Assembly: GCA_965662365.1 (NCBI GenBank)
Contig: CBFIHR010000071.1
Coordinates: 1 to 23,237 of the forward strand
Length of the DNA: 23,237 nucleotides
Source: CAWVWD01 sp965662365
Lineage (GTDB): Bacteria > Bacteroidota > Bacteroidia > Chitinophagales > Saprospiraceae
Direction of reading: 5' to 3'
Positions 1 through 7,685 of this stretch are shown here, piece by piece. The first letter of the stretch is position 1, and each line of letters begins with the position of its first letter. Position numbers and translations under genes: made by a program. The notes beneath the pieces are model-generated. The model searched no databases, had not been told where the DNA came from, and was given only the letters and a program-made list of their open reading frames with translations.

Positions 1-37
1 TGATAAAAATAATATCTGCTTTTCTCAAATATTCCAT
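1..37 (-). CDS. Start of probable death-on-curing (Fic/Doc) type toxin, cut by window edge
   Basis: Only the first 12 codons are inside the window, reading MEYLRKADIIFI. The ATG shares one base with the stop of the upstream small gene (TAATG), a spacing typical of toxin-antitoxin pairs. From memory, Bacteroidota Doc-family toxins often begin with a similar M-E-Y-L-x-x-x-D-I-I-F-I stretch, followed by an I-E-x-H-G-G segment and the Fic HPFxxGN/KR motif. None of that catalytic part is visible. If correct, the product would be an AMP- or phosphotransferase acting on EF-Tu or a similar target. A PIN-domain toxin is a less likely alternative. Confidence 0.4.
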   Translation of the reverse strand, partial: MEYLRKADIIFI

Positions 38-252
38 TAGGCTAAGGCTTTAAAAACATCCTCATATTTATCAAAGTCCGCATCAATCAAGGCTTCAATC
101 TTCTGCTGTCTTTCACTTTCCGCATTATCACCAATGATTTTGTTTTCAATTAAAATCTCACGAATGATGTCTTTAAAAATAGAGGTATCTTCTATCAAAA
201 TTTCTTTGATAGTTGATTTTAAAATTGTCTTATCTATTCCTTGAATATCCAT
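37..252 (-). CDS. Small acidic antitoxin-like protein (71 aa)
   Basis: A 71-residue, mostly helical protein with no cysteine and no signal peptide. The N-terminal half repeats an isoleucine-rich K-E-I-L-I-E / R-E-I-L-I-E pattern (around residues 16-36). The C-terminus ends in a D-F-D-K-Y-E-D-V-F-K-A-L-A block, the kind of tail antitoxins use to bind and mask a toxin. Its stop codon overlaps the start of the next gene by one base, implying translational coupling with the probable Doc-like toxin. I cannot name the antitoxin family. The start is the only in-frame ATG near the 5' end, and the leader is A/T rich without a Shine-Dalgarno, as usual here. Confidence 0.6.
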   Translation of the reverse strand: MDIQGIDKTILKSTIKEILIEDTSIFKDIIREILIENKIIGDNAESERQQKIEALIDADFDKYEDVFKALA

Positions 253-427
253 ATCTAATCATTTTTTGAATAATAGTAATAATACTTAAAAAATAAATGA
301 GTTCAAAATAATTTATTCAAGCAACTCCGAATTTACAAGTACCGATTTTGGTAGGTATGGATGTTGGGGAGAATTGGTAGGAAGCACATTGATTTTAAGT
401 GTCAAATACGAAGTATTGAGTATTTTG

Positions 428-463
428 AAAAGGTCGAATTAGCTTAGGTTGATTCGACCTTTT
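428..463 (+). terminator. Perfect 12-bp hairpin with T tract
   Basis: The arm AAAAGGTCGAAT (428-439) pairs perfectly with ATTCGACCTTTT (452-463) across a 12-nt loop, followed by T's on the plus strand. It resembles a rho-independent terminator, yet no plus-strand gene is upstream. A 48-codon open stretch without a start codon (about 293-442) runs into it, perhaps the tail of an eroded gene. On the minus strand it forms the end of the pseudogene reading frame. Confidence 0.6.
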
Positions 464-736
464 TTATTGGTGTTATAGTTTGATAATATTTCGTTCAAAC
501 CATGCTTGACACTATTTAATACAAACTCAAGTAATATTTCATTAGCATGAGGCGACGTTAAGTCTGTAGATTTTTGCGAGGATAAAGGTTCGCCAAACAT
601 TTCAGAACTTAGGGAATAAAATTTCAACTTTTGTAACCAAACTGCCATATCAGCTGAAGCTGGAAAAGGCACATAAGTTTGAGCATTAGAAGTGTAGGCA
701 AATAGTGAGAGAACAAGGATTAAAAAAACGAAACAT
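439..736 (-). pseudogene. Frameshifted remnant of a secreted protein
   Basis: An open frame from about position 672 down to 439 has no ATG at a sensible place. Read backwards, it continues without a stop into a clear signal peptide: F-L-I-L-V-L-S-L-F-A-Y-T-S-N-A-Q followed by T-Y-V-P-F-P. The matching ATG (734-736) lies in another frame, separated by a run of seven A's on the plus strand (722-728). Removing one base would give M-F-R-F-L-I-L-V-L-S-L-F-A and join ATG, hydrophobic core, AQ cleavage site and mature start. The Y-V-P-F-P-x-x-x-x-x-x-W start resembles secreted Bacteroidota proteins, but only about 80 residues follow before a stop inside the hairpin at 428-463. This is probably a decayed, truncated gene. 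A sequencing error in the homopolymer could explain the frameshift but not the short length. Confidence 0.45.
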
Positions 737-772
737 GATAATACGTTCTACAACTTCTAAGAAGTACGTTTA

Positions 773-817
773 AAACGGCATAAAATATATCAAAAATTCA
801 ACACCTTAGTGCCGTTT
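773..817 (-). terminator. Stem-loop at the 3' end of the VF530 gene
   Basis: AAACGGCA (773-780) pairs with TGCCGTTT (810-817) around a 29-nt AT-rich loop. On the minus strand it begins within the last codons of the VF530 gene and ends in TTTT. It is a plausible but weak rho-independent terminator. Confidence 0.4.
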
Positions 818-1042
818 CGACTCTAAATACAAGGCTTCTACTTTATCTCTTGCCCATTGCGTTTTTCTCAAAAACTTTAGACTGGATTTAATAGACGGAT
901 TATTCGTAAAGCACTTGATCGTAATAATTTCGCCTAATCGTCTCCAACCATATTCTTCAACCAAAAATTCTAATATATCTGCTAATTTTACACCGTGTAA
1001 TGGATTATTCGGTTGAACTTGTTTTATTTTTTTATCTTTCAT
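806..1042 (-). CDS. VF530 family protein (DUF2132)
   Basis: A 78-residue cytosolic protein that matches the VF530/DUF2132 family along its length. The diagnostic pieces are N-N-P-L-H-G (12-17), the helix ending in E-E-Y-G-W (29-33), and I-K-C-F-T-N-N-P-S-I-K-S-S-L-K-F-L-R-K-T (42-61) followed by P/Q-W-A-R-x-K-V-E-x-L-Y. The family is small, DNA-binding-like in fold and of unknown cellular role. Its nearly invariant core makes the assignment secure. The basic N-terminus (MKDKKIKQ) precedes the conserved core. It appears to be a single-gene transcript: a pseudogene lies downstream and a divergent pdhC upstream. No Shine-Dalgarno precedes the ATG. Confidence 0.93.
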   Translation of the reverse strand: MKDKKIKQVQPNNPLHGVKLADILEFLVEEYGWRRLGEIITIKCFTNNPSIKSSLKFLRKTQWARDKVEALYLESKRH

Positions 1043-1236
1043 TTATAGTTGTTTTAGAATAACTATTTATATAAAACTACATAAATTCGCTGAAAGGTCA
1101 AATGTCGATAGAAAGGAATAAACGACCACATTTTTTTAACGAAAAGTGGAAATTTTAATAAAAACAGGTTCATAACTATAATTTTATAATTATCGAATCG
1201 TCAATCGGAAGGTGTAAATACAAAAAACTTCTTAAC

Positions 1237-1271
1237 TTTGGCGGAATTTTAAAAACCCTATTTTACTTTTG
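1237..1271 (+). promoter_or_regulatory. Bacteroidota-type promoter for pdhC
   Basis: A -33 TTTG (1237-1240) is followed after 23 nt by TACTTTTG (1264-1271), matching the TAnnTTTG -7 element of the Bacteroidota primary sigma factor. A second TAACTTTG (1233-1240) overlaps the -33 box and could be an alternative promoter. The rest of the 327-bp VF530/pdhC spacer (1043-1369) is AT-rich. Confidence 0.65.
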
Positions 1272-1281
1272 TGGTTTCAAT

Positions 1282-1320
1282 TAAATGAATTGTTGTGTGA
1301 ATGAGATTTTCATTCATTTA
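1282..1320 (+). promoter_or_regulatory. Alternative inverted repeats in the pdhC leader
   Basis: TAAATGAAT (1282-1290) can pair with ATTCATTTA (1312-1320). A shorter hairpin, GAATGA (1299-1304) with TCATTC (1310-1315), uses part of the same right arm, so the two are mutually exclusive. They lie between the promoter and the ATG at 1370. Function unknown. Confidence 0.35.
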
Positions 1321-1369
1321 AAAATAAGTATTAAACTAAGCATTTTTAAAAAATAAAAAATACTATCCA

Positions 1370-2656
1370 ATGGCTGAGGTAATGTTGATGCCCCTTTTGA
1401 GTGATACGATGACTGAAGGTACAGTCGCCGGTTGGCATAAAGAAATCGGTGATGAAGTTGAAATCGGAGAATTGCTCTTAGAAATCGAAACGGACAAAGC
1501 GGTAATGGAACAAGATAGTTTCTTTGAAGGTACATTGTTACATATCGGTGTACAAGAAGGGGAAACCGTTCCTGTGAATGCAGTTTTAGCGGTAATTGGT
1601 GAAAAAGGTGAAGATTTCCAAGCGGATTTAGACGCTGCTTTAGCGAAAGCGAACGGTGGAAGTGCTGAAAAAGAGGAAACTCCGGCAGCAGAAGTGACAC
1701 CAGAAGCACCTAAAGAAGAAGTAACGGAAACAACCGCTCCAGAAACAAGTGATGACGGTAGAGTAAAAGCTTCTCCTTTAGCTCGTAAAATGGCAGAAGA
1801 AGAAGGCTTAAAAATTTCAGCTATCAAAGGTTCTGGTGAAAATGGCCGTATCGTAAAACGTGATGTTGAAGCAGCGATCGCAACGCAGCAATCTGCTCCT
1901 GCTCCTGCTCCTGCTCCACAACCTGCAGTATCTGCACCAGCTACGCCACCTCCACCACCAGCAGGTGTTGAAGGCGAGGCTTACGAAGAGGTGAAGTTAA
2001 GTAATATGCGTAAAGTGATTGCTCGTCGTTTGGGTGAGTCAAAATATTCTGCTCCGCACTTCTACTTGACAATGGCAATCAATATGGATAAAGCAATGAC
2101 TATCCGTAAACAATTGAATACGATGTCTCCTTCGAAGATTTCTTTCAATGACTTAGTTATCAAAGCAGCTTCATTAGCATTGCGTCAACATCCTGCAATC
2201 AATGCAAGCTGGTTAGGAGATGCAATTCGTTACAACAAAGTTTATAATGTTGGTGTCGCAGTTGCTGTTGATGAAGGGTTAGTTGTTCCGGTAATTCGCA
2301 ACGCAGATATGAAATCTTTATCTCAAATCTCAGCAGAAGTAAAAGATAAAGCGAAAAAAGCGATGGAAAGAAAATTACCTGTAGAAGATATGCAAGGTAA
2401 TACGTTCTCTATCTCTAACTTAGGAATGTTCGGTATCGAAGAGTTCACCGCTATCATCAATCCTCCAGATTCTTGTATTTTAGCCGTTGGTGGAATTAAC
2501 CAAGTTCCTGTGGTAAAAGATGGTGAAATCGCTGTTGGAAATATTATGAAAGTAACGCTATCTTGTGACCATAGAGTCGTTGATGGAGCAAGCGGGGCAG
2601 CTTTCTTAAATACTTTCAAAGGATTATTAGAAGATCCTATTAGTATGTTGGTTTAA
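1370..2656 (+). CDS. pdhC: Pyruvate dehydrogenase complex E2, dihydrolipoamide acetyltransferase
   Basis: This enzyme transfers the acetyl group from the lipoyl arm to CoA in the pyruvate dehydrogenase complex, in the cytosol. Domains in order: one lipoyl domain (about 1-78) with the lipoylated lysine K43 in E-T-D-K-A-V-M-E; an acidic Ala/Pro/Glu linker; a peripheral-subunit binding domain (about 131-170, K-A-S-P-L-A-R-K ... G-R-I-V-K-R-D-V); an Ala-Pro hinge (176-200); and the catalytic domain (about 205-428) with C-D-H-R-V-V-D-G, giving the active-site H401 and D405. The length (428 aa) fits a single-lipoyl E2. The L-S-D-T-M-T-E-G start is typical of pyruvate rather than 2-oxoglutarate E2. 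It stands alone, without E1 or E3 genes beside it. It has its own promoter and terminator. Confidence 0.95.
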   Translation: MAEVMLMPLLSDTMTEGTVAGWHKEIGDEVEIGELLLEIETDKAVMEQDSFFEGTLLHIGVQEGETVPVNAVLAVIGEKGEDFQADLDAALAKANGGSAEKEETPAAEVTPEAPKEEVTETTAPETSDDGRVKASPLARKMAEEEGLKISAIKGSGENGRIVKRDVEAAIATQQSAPAPAPAPQPAVSAPATPPPPPAGVEGEAYEEVKLSNMRKVIARRLGESKYSAPHFYLTMAINMDKAMTIRKQLNTMSPSKISFNDLVIKAASLALRQHPAINASWLGDAIRYNKVYNVGVAVAVDEGLVVPVIRNADMKSLSQISAEVKDKAKKAMERKLPVEDMQGNTFSISNLGMFGIEEFTAIINPPDSCILAVGGINQVPVVKDGEIAVGNIMKVTLSCDHRVVDGASGAAFLNTFKGLLEDPISMLV

Positions 2657-2688
2657 AATTAAATTAAGTTACATATAAAATTATTATA

Positions 2689-2733
2689 AATAGTCAAGAT
2701 GTTGATAAAACAGCATTTTGGCTATTTTTTTTT
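2689..2733 (+). terminator. Rho-independent terminator after pdhC
   Basis: AATAGTCAAGATG (2689-2701) pairs, with two G-U pairs, to CATTTTGGCTATT (2714-2726). A run of nine T's spans 2725-2733. It lies 33 bp after the pdhC stop and is oriented for pdhC. Confidence 0.8.
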
Positions 2734-2789
2734 GTCGAAGTCGCCAAAGTTTCTTCGCTACCGTACCACAATAAAACAGTCGATATTTC

Positions 2790-4175
2790 CTAAAACGGTA
2801 AAGCAAAATGAAGGTATAAATCATTCTCAAAAGTATGATTCCACGTATATTCTAATTGTAACACAAAATCATTATAAATGACAAAGTCCAACCCCGTTCC
2901 GAATGCCCACAAATGACGATTCGAAAAGTTATTTCCAATACTATAAAATGGATTATTCACGTACGCATTGTCTTGAAAAATCGTACTATAAATTTTCAAA
3001 GGAAACGCTTGTCTCATTCTATCCGGTTTATTTTTATTTACGCCCAAATCCTTATCTAACCATTGGTATCGTAAGATGGCACGTTGCATGACATAATCCA
3101 AGCCATCAATCACATAATACTCATAGCCTCGCATATAATCTGGTCGATAACCAACCGAACGAGAATTAAAATACGGTTGTTGATCACGAATTAAACTCGT
3201 TTTTCCACGTACATTTAGCTCAAAACCAAACTTCTTACCCAACGGCTGATAATACGCAAATCGAGGTTCTATTGTCAGCGTATTTAAGTCATTAAAAATA
3301 CCAAAACCTTCTTTTTGAATCACCGCAGCGAAGATGTAGCCTTTTTTCGGATAAGGTTTGAAATCTCGATAATCTGCTGTGAACTGATACCTTAAAGCAA
3401 AAAATCGTTGTAGCCTATTGCCGTCAAGAAAAAAATCAGGATTATAATCTGCAGCAAAATCAGAAATTTGATGTTGATGAAAACGTAACTCAACTTCGTG
3501 TCGATTAAAGACGCCTTGTTGATACCGCAAACCTGCCGTTAACCGAAACCGTCGAATCATCACAGAATCTTGATTACTAATCAAACTCAACGTATCGGCA
3601 TTCGTATTCAAGCCCCATTCTTTAGCTTGTGCATAAAAAATATCTCCTCGAAATCCCAGTGTTTGAGCTTCATTAAAATAAGGAATTTCGTAAGTTGTTT
3701 GAAATTTGGGTTCATACCCCAACTGCACATAAGATTTCAATAAATCTCGTCGGCCAGTTAAGTTTCGATGCACCACTTGAAAACTATAATTCAAACGATT
3801 AAGTGCATAATCATTTTGTTGCCAAAGATTAAAATTTCTATCTCCAAAAGCGATATTTATATAAGGATATAAATACCAAGATTCTTCGACTTGTATATTG
3901 ATTATCAATTGATTAGCATTAATTTTCGTCGTCACCTCAACTTGTGAAAACAACCCCGTACTTACCAATAATAAGCGATTTTGTTCAATCATATTTTCTA
4001 AATCACCGCCTATAATCGTATCGCCAACTTGAATATCTAACTCCCGAATAACCATATTCGTTTTTGTCTTTTTATTACCAAAAACATTAATACTATCGAC
4101 CATTAAGATTTGGTTTTGAGCAGACAGAGCAATTGAAAAAAACAATATTGGCAATATTAGTAAGATATTTTTCAT
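2790..4175 (-). CDS. Omp85-family outer membrane protein with one POTRA domain
   Basis: A 461-residue outer-membrane protein. A signal peptide (about 1-20, ending S-A-Q) is followed by a single POTRA domain (about 25-97, V-D-S-I-N-V-F-G-N-K-K-T ... V-E-V-T-T-K-I). The rest (98-461) is aromatic-rich beta-barrel strands ending in F461. The R-G-Y-E segment (349-352) matches the conserved loop-6 motif of Omp85 barrels. BamA has five POTRAs and TamA three, so this is a minimal paralogue, not BamA itself. Single-POTRA members in Bacteroidota are mostly uncharacterised; surface delivery or two-partner-like secretion is inference. No obvious substrate gene is adjacent. It is separated from the upstream TrpF-like gene by a hairpin, so it is probably transcribed alone. 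Confidence 0.85.
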   Translation of the reverse strand: MKNILLILPILFFSIALSAQNQILMVDSINVFGNKKTKTNMVIRELDIQVGDTIIGGDLENMIEQNRLLLVSTGLFSQVEVTTKINANQLIINIQVEESWYLYPYINIAFGDRNFNLWQQNDYALNRLNYSFQVVHRNLTGRRDLLKSYVQLGYEPKFQTTYEIPYFNEAQTLGFRGDIFYAQAKEWGLNTNADTLSLISNQDSVMIRRFRLTAGLRYQQGVFNRHEVELRFHQHQISDFAADYNPDFFLDGNRLQRFFALRYQFTADYRDFKPYPKKGYIFAAVIQKEGFGIFNDLNTLTIEPRFAYYQPLGKKFGFELNVRGKTSLIRDQQPYFNSRSVGYRPDYMRGYEYYVIDGLDYVMQRAILRYQWLDKDLGVNKNKPDRMRQAFPLKIYSTIFQDNAYVNNPFYSIGNNFSNRHLWAFGTGLDFVIYNDFVLQLEYTWNHTFENDLYLHFALPF

Positions 4176-4258
4176 TGATGATTTTTAAGTTGAAAGAACT
4201 TCAAGTAACGCTGTTGATAACGTGCAAGTTATTAAAAAGGTGTATTTTTTAAACTACG

Positions 4259-4293
4259 AAAGGCACAAAAGAATAAAATTCCTTTGTGCCTTT
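4259..4293 (-). terminator. Hairpin terminator after the TrpF-like gene
   Basis: AAAGGCACAAA (4259-4269) pairs perfectly with TTTGTGCCTTT (4283-4293). It sits 45 bp beyond the stop of the minus-strand TrpF-like gene and before the Omp85 gene. Confidence 0.7.
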
Positions 4294-4337
4294 TAATTGC
4301 ATCAATTTTATTAAAAACGATTTAAGAATTCCGTAAT

Positions 4338-4985
4338 TTAGACTTCAACATATAACGCCTCTATAATTTCATCGATATCGTCAAAGTTCTTAAAACCTAC
4401 TTTTTCTTCCTCGCCACCTGTTAGATTTAAACCGTAGGGATTGAGTGTTTCCATGACTTCCGTCAAATTATCGGGCGTTAAATCAACGCTCAAAATCACA
4501 GAATATTCCCGACAGATTTTTTGCAAAAGCGTAAAATCCATGAACGTTCCGGCCTTAATTGCTGCCCACGGAATATCACTTTTTGTAAAATCTAAAAGGA
4601 AATGTTTGACATACGGTTGAAAAGTTTGAAAAACCTTCTCTATTTCGGAATTATCCGCATCTGCCAAAATCAAATGTTCTTTGATGATTGGAATATCGGC
4701 GATTGATTTAGCGGTTTCTACTTCTGTAAAATGATTGATTTGTACGAAATCTAAGGCCAAGAAAGTAGCCGTTTCTCGAATTGTTTCCGCATTCGTCAGG
4801 CCAAATTCTCCAACAAATTTTGGGCCTTCGAGCCAATCCCGAATTTCCTTCATTTTCTGAATATCGACATAAGTTTCTGCTCCCAATTCAAAATTAAATC
4901 CAATCCATTCGACTTCCCAAGCCGCAAAATATCGTCCGTCTGTCAAGTTCGTAACTTGACTTGCTTTTACTTTTGTTTTTAACAT
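4338..4985 (-). CDS. TrpF-like (beta/alpha)8 barrel protein lacking the catalytic cysteine
   Basis: The 215-residue protein follows the phosphoribosylanthranilate isomerase pattern: an N-terminal K-V-K strand, W-I-G-F-N-F (27-32) for strand 2, K-F-V-G-E-F (56-61), L-D-F-V-Q-I-N-H (78-85, compare D-x-V-Q-L-H-G), L-L-D-F (130-133), and a C-terminal G-L-N-L-T-G-G-E-E-E (185-194) resembling the phosphate-binding loop region. TrpF normally uses a Cys in K-x-C-G near the start and an Asp in the L-L-D strand. Here the first motif is K-V-K-A-S-Q (5-10), so the Cys is absent, while D132 is kept. No other trp genes are nearby. It may be a repurposed barrel, a pseudoenzyme or a TrpF variant. The leader carries a strong inverted repeat. 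Confidence 0.65.
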   Translation of the reverse strand: MLKTKVKASQVTNLTDGRYFAAWEVEWIGFNFELGAETYVDIQKMKEIRDWLEGPKFVGEFGLTNAETIRETATFLALDFVQINHFTEVETAKSIADIPIIKEHLILADADNSEIEKVFQTFQPYVKHFLLDFTKSDIPWAAIKAGTFMDFTLLQKICREYSVILSVDLTPDNLTEVMETLNPYGLNLTGGEEEKVGFKNFDDIDEIIEALYVEV

Positions 4986-4998
4986 TGTTTAGATGTGA

Positions 4999-5057
4999 GA
5001 TGTGAGCTACGAGATATGTAATTTCATATTTGAATCCCATATCTCATAGCTCACATC
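4999..5057 (-). repeat. 20-bp inverted repeat in the leader of the TrpF-like gene
   Basis: The arm at 4999-5018 pairs with 5038-5057, with 19 of 20 positions Watson-Crick. Both arms are built from short iterated words of the type GTGAGCTA / GAGATATG. Extra degenerate copies continue on each side (4991-4998, 5058-5072). The repeat ends 13 nt before the ATG at 4985. On the coding strand the start-proximal arm has few G's. It also fills most of the 89-bp gap after hflX's neighbour. Confidence 0.85.
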
Positions 5058-5074
5058 TATAATCTCATATCTTT

Positions 5075-6295
5075 CTACCAAAACTTCGCTCGATAAGGGT
5101 AGCGAATTTCATACAAATCACTAATTTTCGCACCGACAATTTCACGCAAAGTATCCATATTTTCTTTGTCTTTTGCAGAAATAAACAAGACTTCCATATC
5201 ATCGTATTTATTTTGCATATTTTCTTTGATGCCGTCAAGGATTTCTTGCTTCGTTTCCTCGTCTAACAAATCATCAAAATTGCGTTCTCGATACAAATCT
5301 AATTTATTGAAAATCAAGATTGTTGGAATATCGTCCGCCCCCAATTCCTTAATCGTTTTATTCACAGTCGAAATATGATCTTCATACGCAACGTGCGACA
5401 AATCTACCAAATGAATTAATAAATCACTTTCTCGCACTTCGTCCAAAGTTGATTTAAAACTCTCGACCAGATGATGCGGCAATTTGCGAATAAAACCAAC
5501 CGTATCGGACAACAAAAACGGCATTCTACCAAAAACTACTTTACGAACCGTTGTGTCCAAAGTCGCAAAGAGTTTGTTTTCAGCAAACACTTCTGACTTA
5601 CTCAACACATTCATCAGCGTTGATTTTCCAGCATTCGTGTAACCGACTAAAGCGACCCGAATCATTTCCCCACGATTTTTACGTTGCGTTTGACTTTGTC
5701 GATCGATTTTAGCCAACTGATTTTTAAGTTTAGCGATTTTATCACGTACAATACGTCTATCCGTTTCAATCTCTTGCTCCCCTGGCCCACGCATTCCGAT
5801 ACCACCTTTTTGGCGTTCTAAGTGTGTCCAAAGCCCTCGTAATCTTGGCAACAAATATTGCATTTGAGCGAGTTCGACTTGTGTTTTGGCTTGTGCAGTT
5901 TGAGCTCTCGAAGCGAAAATATCCAAAATCAAACTACTTCTATCAATGATTTTGCGTTTCAATTCTTTTTCAATGACATTCGTTTGTTTTGGTGACAAAT
6001 CATCATCAAAAATCACCAAATCAATATCATTTGCTTCATCTTCGATATATTCCTGAATTTCTGCCAGTTTTCCCGAACCGATAAAAGTCGCAGGATTCGG
6101 TTTATGCATACGTTGTGTAACTTTCAAAACCGTTTTTGCACCAGCCGTCATCGCCAAAAATTCTAATTCATCCAGATACTCCTCCACCTGTTCTTTTGTA
6201 TCGCTGTCTTTGATAACACCGACCAAAATCGCATTTTCTAATCCTTTTTTCAGCCCTTTCTTCTGCTGCTTACCTACGTTCCAATCGTTAGTCAT
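5075..6295 (-). CDS. hflX: Ribosome-associated GTPase HflX
   Basis: HflX binds the ribosomal large subunit and splits or rescues stalled 70S ribosomes under stress. The 406-residue protein has the HflX N-terminal domain (about 20-160, with N-P-A-T-F-I-G-S-G-K at 67-76), the glycine-rich G-G-I-G-M-R-G-P-G-E signature (164-173), and a helical linker. The G domain follows with G1 G-Y-T-N-A-G-K-S-T (218-226), G2 around L-D-T-T (246-249), G3 D-T-V-G-F (264-268), G4 N-K-L-D (330-333) and an I-S-A-K-D G5-like motif. The length is typical. It lies between an EnvC-like gene upstream and a TrpF-like gene downstream, all on the minus strand. The ATG at 6295 follows an A/T-only leader. Confidence 0.96.
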   Translation of the reverse strand: MTNDWNVGKQQKKGLKKGLENAILVGVIKDSDTKEQVEEYLDELEFLAMTAGAKTVLKVTQRMHKPNPATFIGSGKLAEIQEYIEDEANDIDLVIFDDDLSPKQTNVIEKELKRKIIDRSSLILDIFASRAQTAQAKTQVELAQMQYLLPRLRGLWTHLERQKGGIGMRGPGEQEIETDRRIVRDKIAKLKNQLAKIDRQSQTQRKNRGEMIRVALVGYTNAGKSTLMNVLSKSEVFAENKLFATLDTTVRKVVFGRMPFLLSDTVGFIRKLPHHLVESFKSTLDEVRESDLLIHLVDLSHVAYEDHISTVNKTIKELGADDIPTILIFNKLDLYRERNFDDLLDEETKQEILDGIKENMQNKYDDMEVLFISAKDKENMDTLREIVGAKISDLYEIRYPYRAKFW

Positions 6296-6463
6296 ATATA
6301 TTTTTAAATGTTATTTTTTTACCCCTTTCCCGATCCTTTCCCTAAAAAAAGTAGAGGAACGAATCTCAATTTCTGATCAATTGAAATCTCTGATTTAACT
6401 TCCTGTGTCGAGTACTCAAGAGGAAGACTGAGAATGAGTGCAATAAAATTATCGTTTGCCGTC

Positions 6464-7657
6464 TTAAAACCACATTTCTGGATCCAGTTTCGTTCCGTTT
6501 TTCCAAATCTGGAAATGTAACTCAGTTTTACCATTTTTTGTTCCTACTTTCCCGATAACATCCCCCGTTTTGACTTTCGTTCCCTTTTTAACGACCGTCG
6601 ATTTTAAGTTAGAATATAAGGTAAAATATTCACCATGTTGCACCAAAACGATATTTTGGAATTCTGGTTTATAAAATATCCGAGCGACAACACCTTCATA
6701 AACTGATTTTACACTGGCATTTGTAGTTGTTTTAATATCGACCCCTGGACTTTCCGTCTTTGTATTATTCGCCTCACGATGCACTCGAATGCCGAATTTG
6801 CCAACAACCGTTCCATTGACGGGTTTCGGTAGTTGCCCCTTTTGTTGCTGAAAACCTCTGGTGAGTGATTTTTCTTTTTTTGAAAAAGTCCGCTTTCTTC
6901 GTCCTTGCAGACTTCGATTTTCTGTCCGTCGAACTCTCGTTTCAGCAAAAATAGCTGCTTCAATATCCGAATTTAATTGGCTTTTGGCTTTTTCTTGTTT
7001 TGCTAATTTAACCTTTAACACCTTTTCCTTTTCGGATAATTTCTTGACAGCAACTTCTTTTTGTCTAATTTTCGCTCCTAACTTTTTCGTCTCATCTTTA
7101 ATATGAGCAATAATCGCTACTTTTTCACGCTTTAAAGTTTCTAAAATAATATTTTGAGACTCAAAAGCAGTTTGTGTTTTTTTAATTAGATCGGCTTGAT
7201 TCTTCTTATATTGATGAAATTGTCGCAAAAAACGCCAACGACGTACAAAGTCATTGAAACTATCGGCAGCAACCAAAAATAAAAATTGCTCATTCGATTG
7301 ACTTTGACGATAAGCTTTACGCAATAACTCTGCGTAACGATCTTTCAATAGCTCCAAATCCGCTTGCAAATTATTGACTAAATCCACCTGACGGATAATT
7401 CGAGTATCTAAACGCTCGATTTCCAAATTTAAGGCTTTGATCATTTCCTTTTTTGTCCCAACTGACTTTTTCAAGGATTGATACTGCTGCAAGGTAGATT
7501 TCCGCTTTTTAGTCGTAGTTTGGATCTCCGAAGTCGTTTTTTCGATGTCCGCTTTTAGGCTATTTCGCTTTTCTTTTAGGTTATCACTCCTTTGACCAAA
7601 GGCAATACTACTAAAAATAGCAAACGATATTATCAACAAAGTTTTTCGAGTAGCCAT
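6464..7657 (-). CDS. EnvC-like murein hydrolase activator (degenerate LytM/M23)
   Basis: A periplasmic protein of 397 residues: signal peptide (1-22, ending F-G-Q), a long Lys/Glu-rich coiled coil (about 24-245), a very basic stretch (about 240-266), and a C-terminal LytM/M23 domain (about 275-397). EnvC-type proteins do not cut peptidoglycan; they switch on cell-wall amidases at the division site. The metal site is broken as expected for an activator. The HxxxD motif reads S-P-G-V-D (S303, D307), the Y-x-H position reads Y-S-N (N350), and HxH reads E-L-H (E379, H381). Hydrophobic strands such as V-K-T-G-D-V-I-G-K-V-G are kept. No amidase gene is adjacent. hflX follows after 168 bp, in which I see no gene. 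Confidence 0.88.
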   Translation of the reverse strand: MATRKTLLIISFAIFSSIAFGQRSDNLKEKRNSLKADIEKTTSEIQTTTKKRKSTLQQYQSLKKSVGTKKEMIKALNLEIERLDTRIIRQVDLVNNLQADLELLKDRYAELLRKAYRQSQSNEQFLFLVAADSFNDFVRRWRFLRQFHQYKKNQADLIKKTQTAFESQNIILETLKREKVAIIAHIKDETKKLGAKIRQKEVAVKKLSEKEKVLKVKLAKQEKAKSQLNSDIEAAIFAETRVRRTENRSLQGRRKRTFSKKEKSLTRGFQQQKGQLPKPVNGTVVGKFGIRVHREANNTKTESPGVDIKTTTNASVKSVYEGVVARIFYKPEFQNIVLVQHGEYFTLYSNLKSTVVKKGTKVKTGDVIGKVGTKNGKTELHFQIWKNGTKLDPEMWF

Positions 7658-7685
7658 GTATATTAATTGATTTTGTATTTTCGTA

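Noticed and set aside
293..442. 48-codon plus-strand open stretch ending at a terminator hairpin
   Set aside because: No start codon and no recognisable domain; possibly a gene tail, but too weak to annotate as a feature.
2699..3091. Plus-strand ORFs at 2699-2881 and 2903-3091
   Set aside because: They lie over the pdhC terminator and antisense to the Omp85 gene and show no family features.
6319..6534. 71-aa minus-strand ORF between hflX and the envC-like gene
   Set aside because: It overlaps the envC-like 3' end in another frame, has no recognisable motif, and shows simple basic composition typical of a shadow frame.
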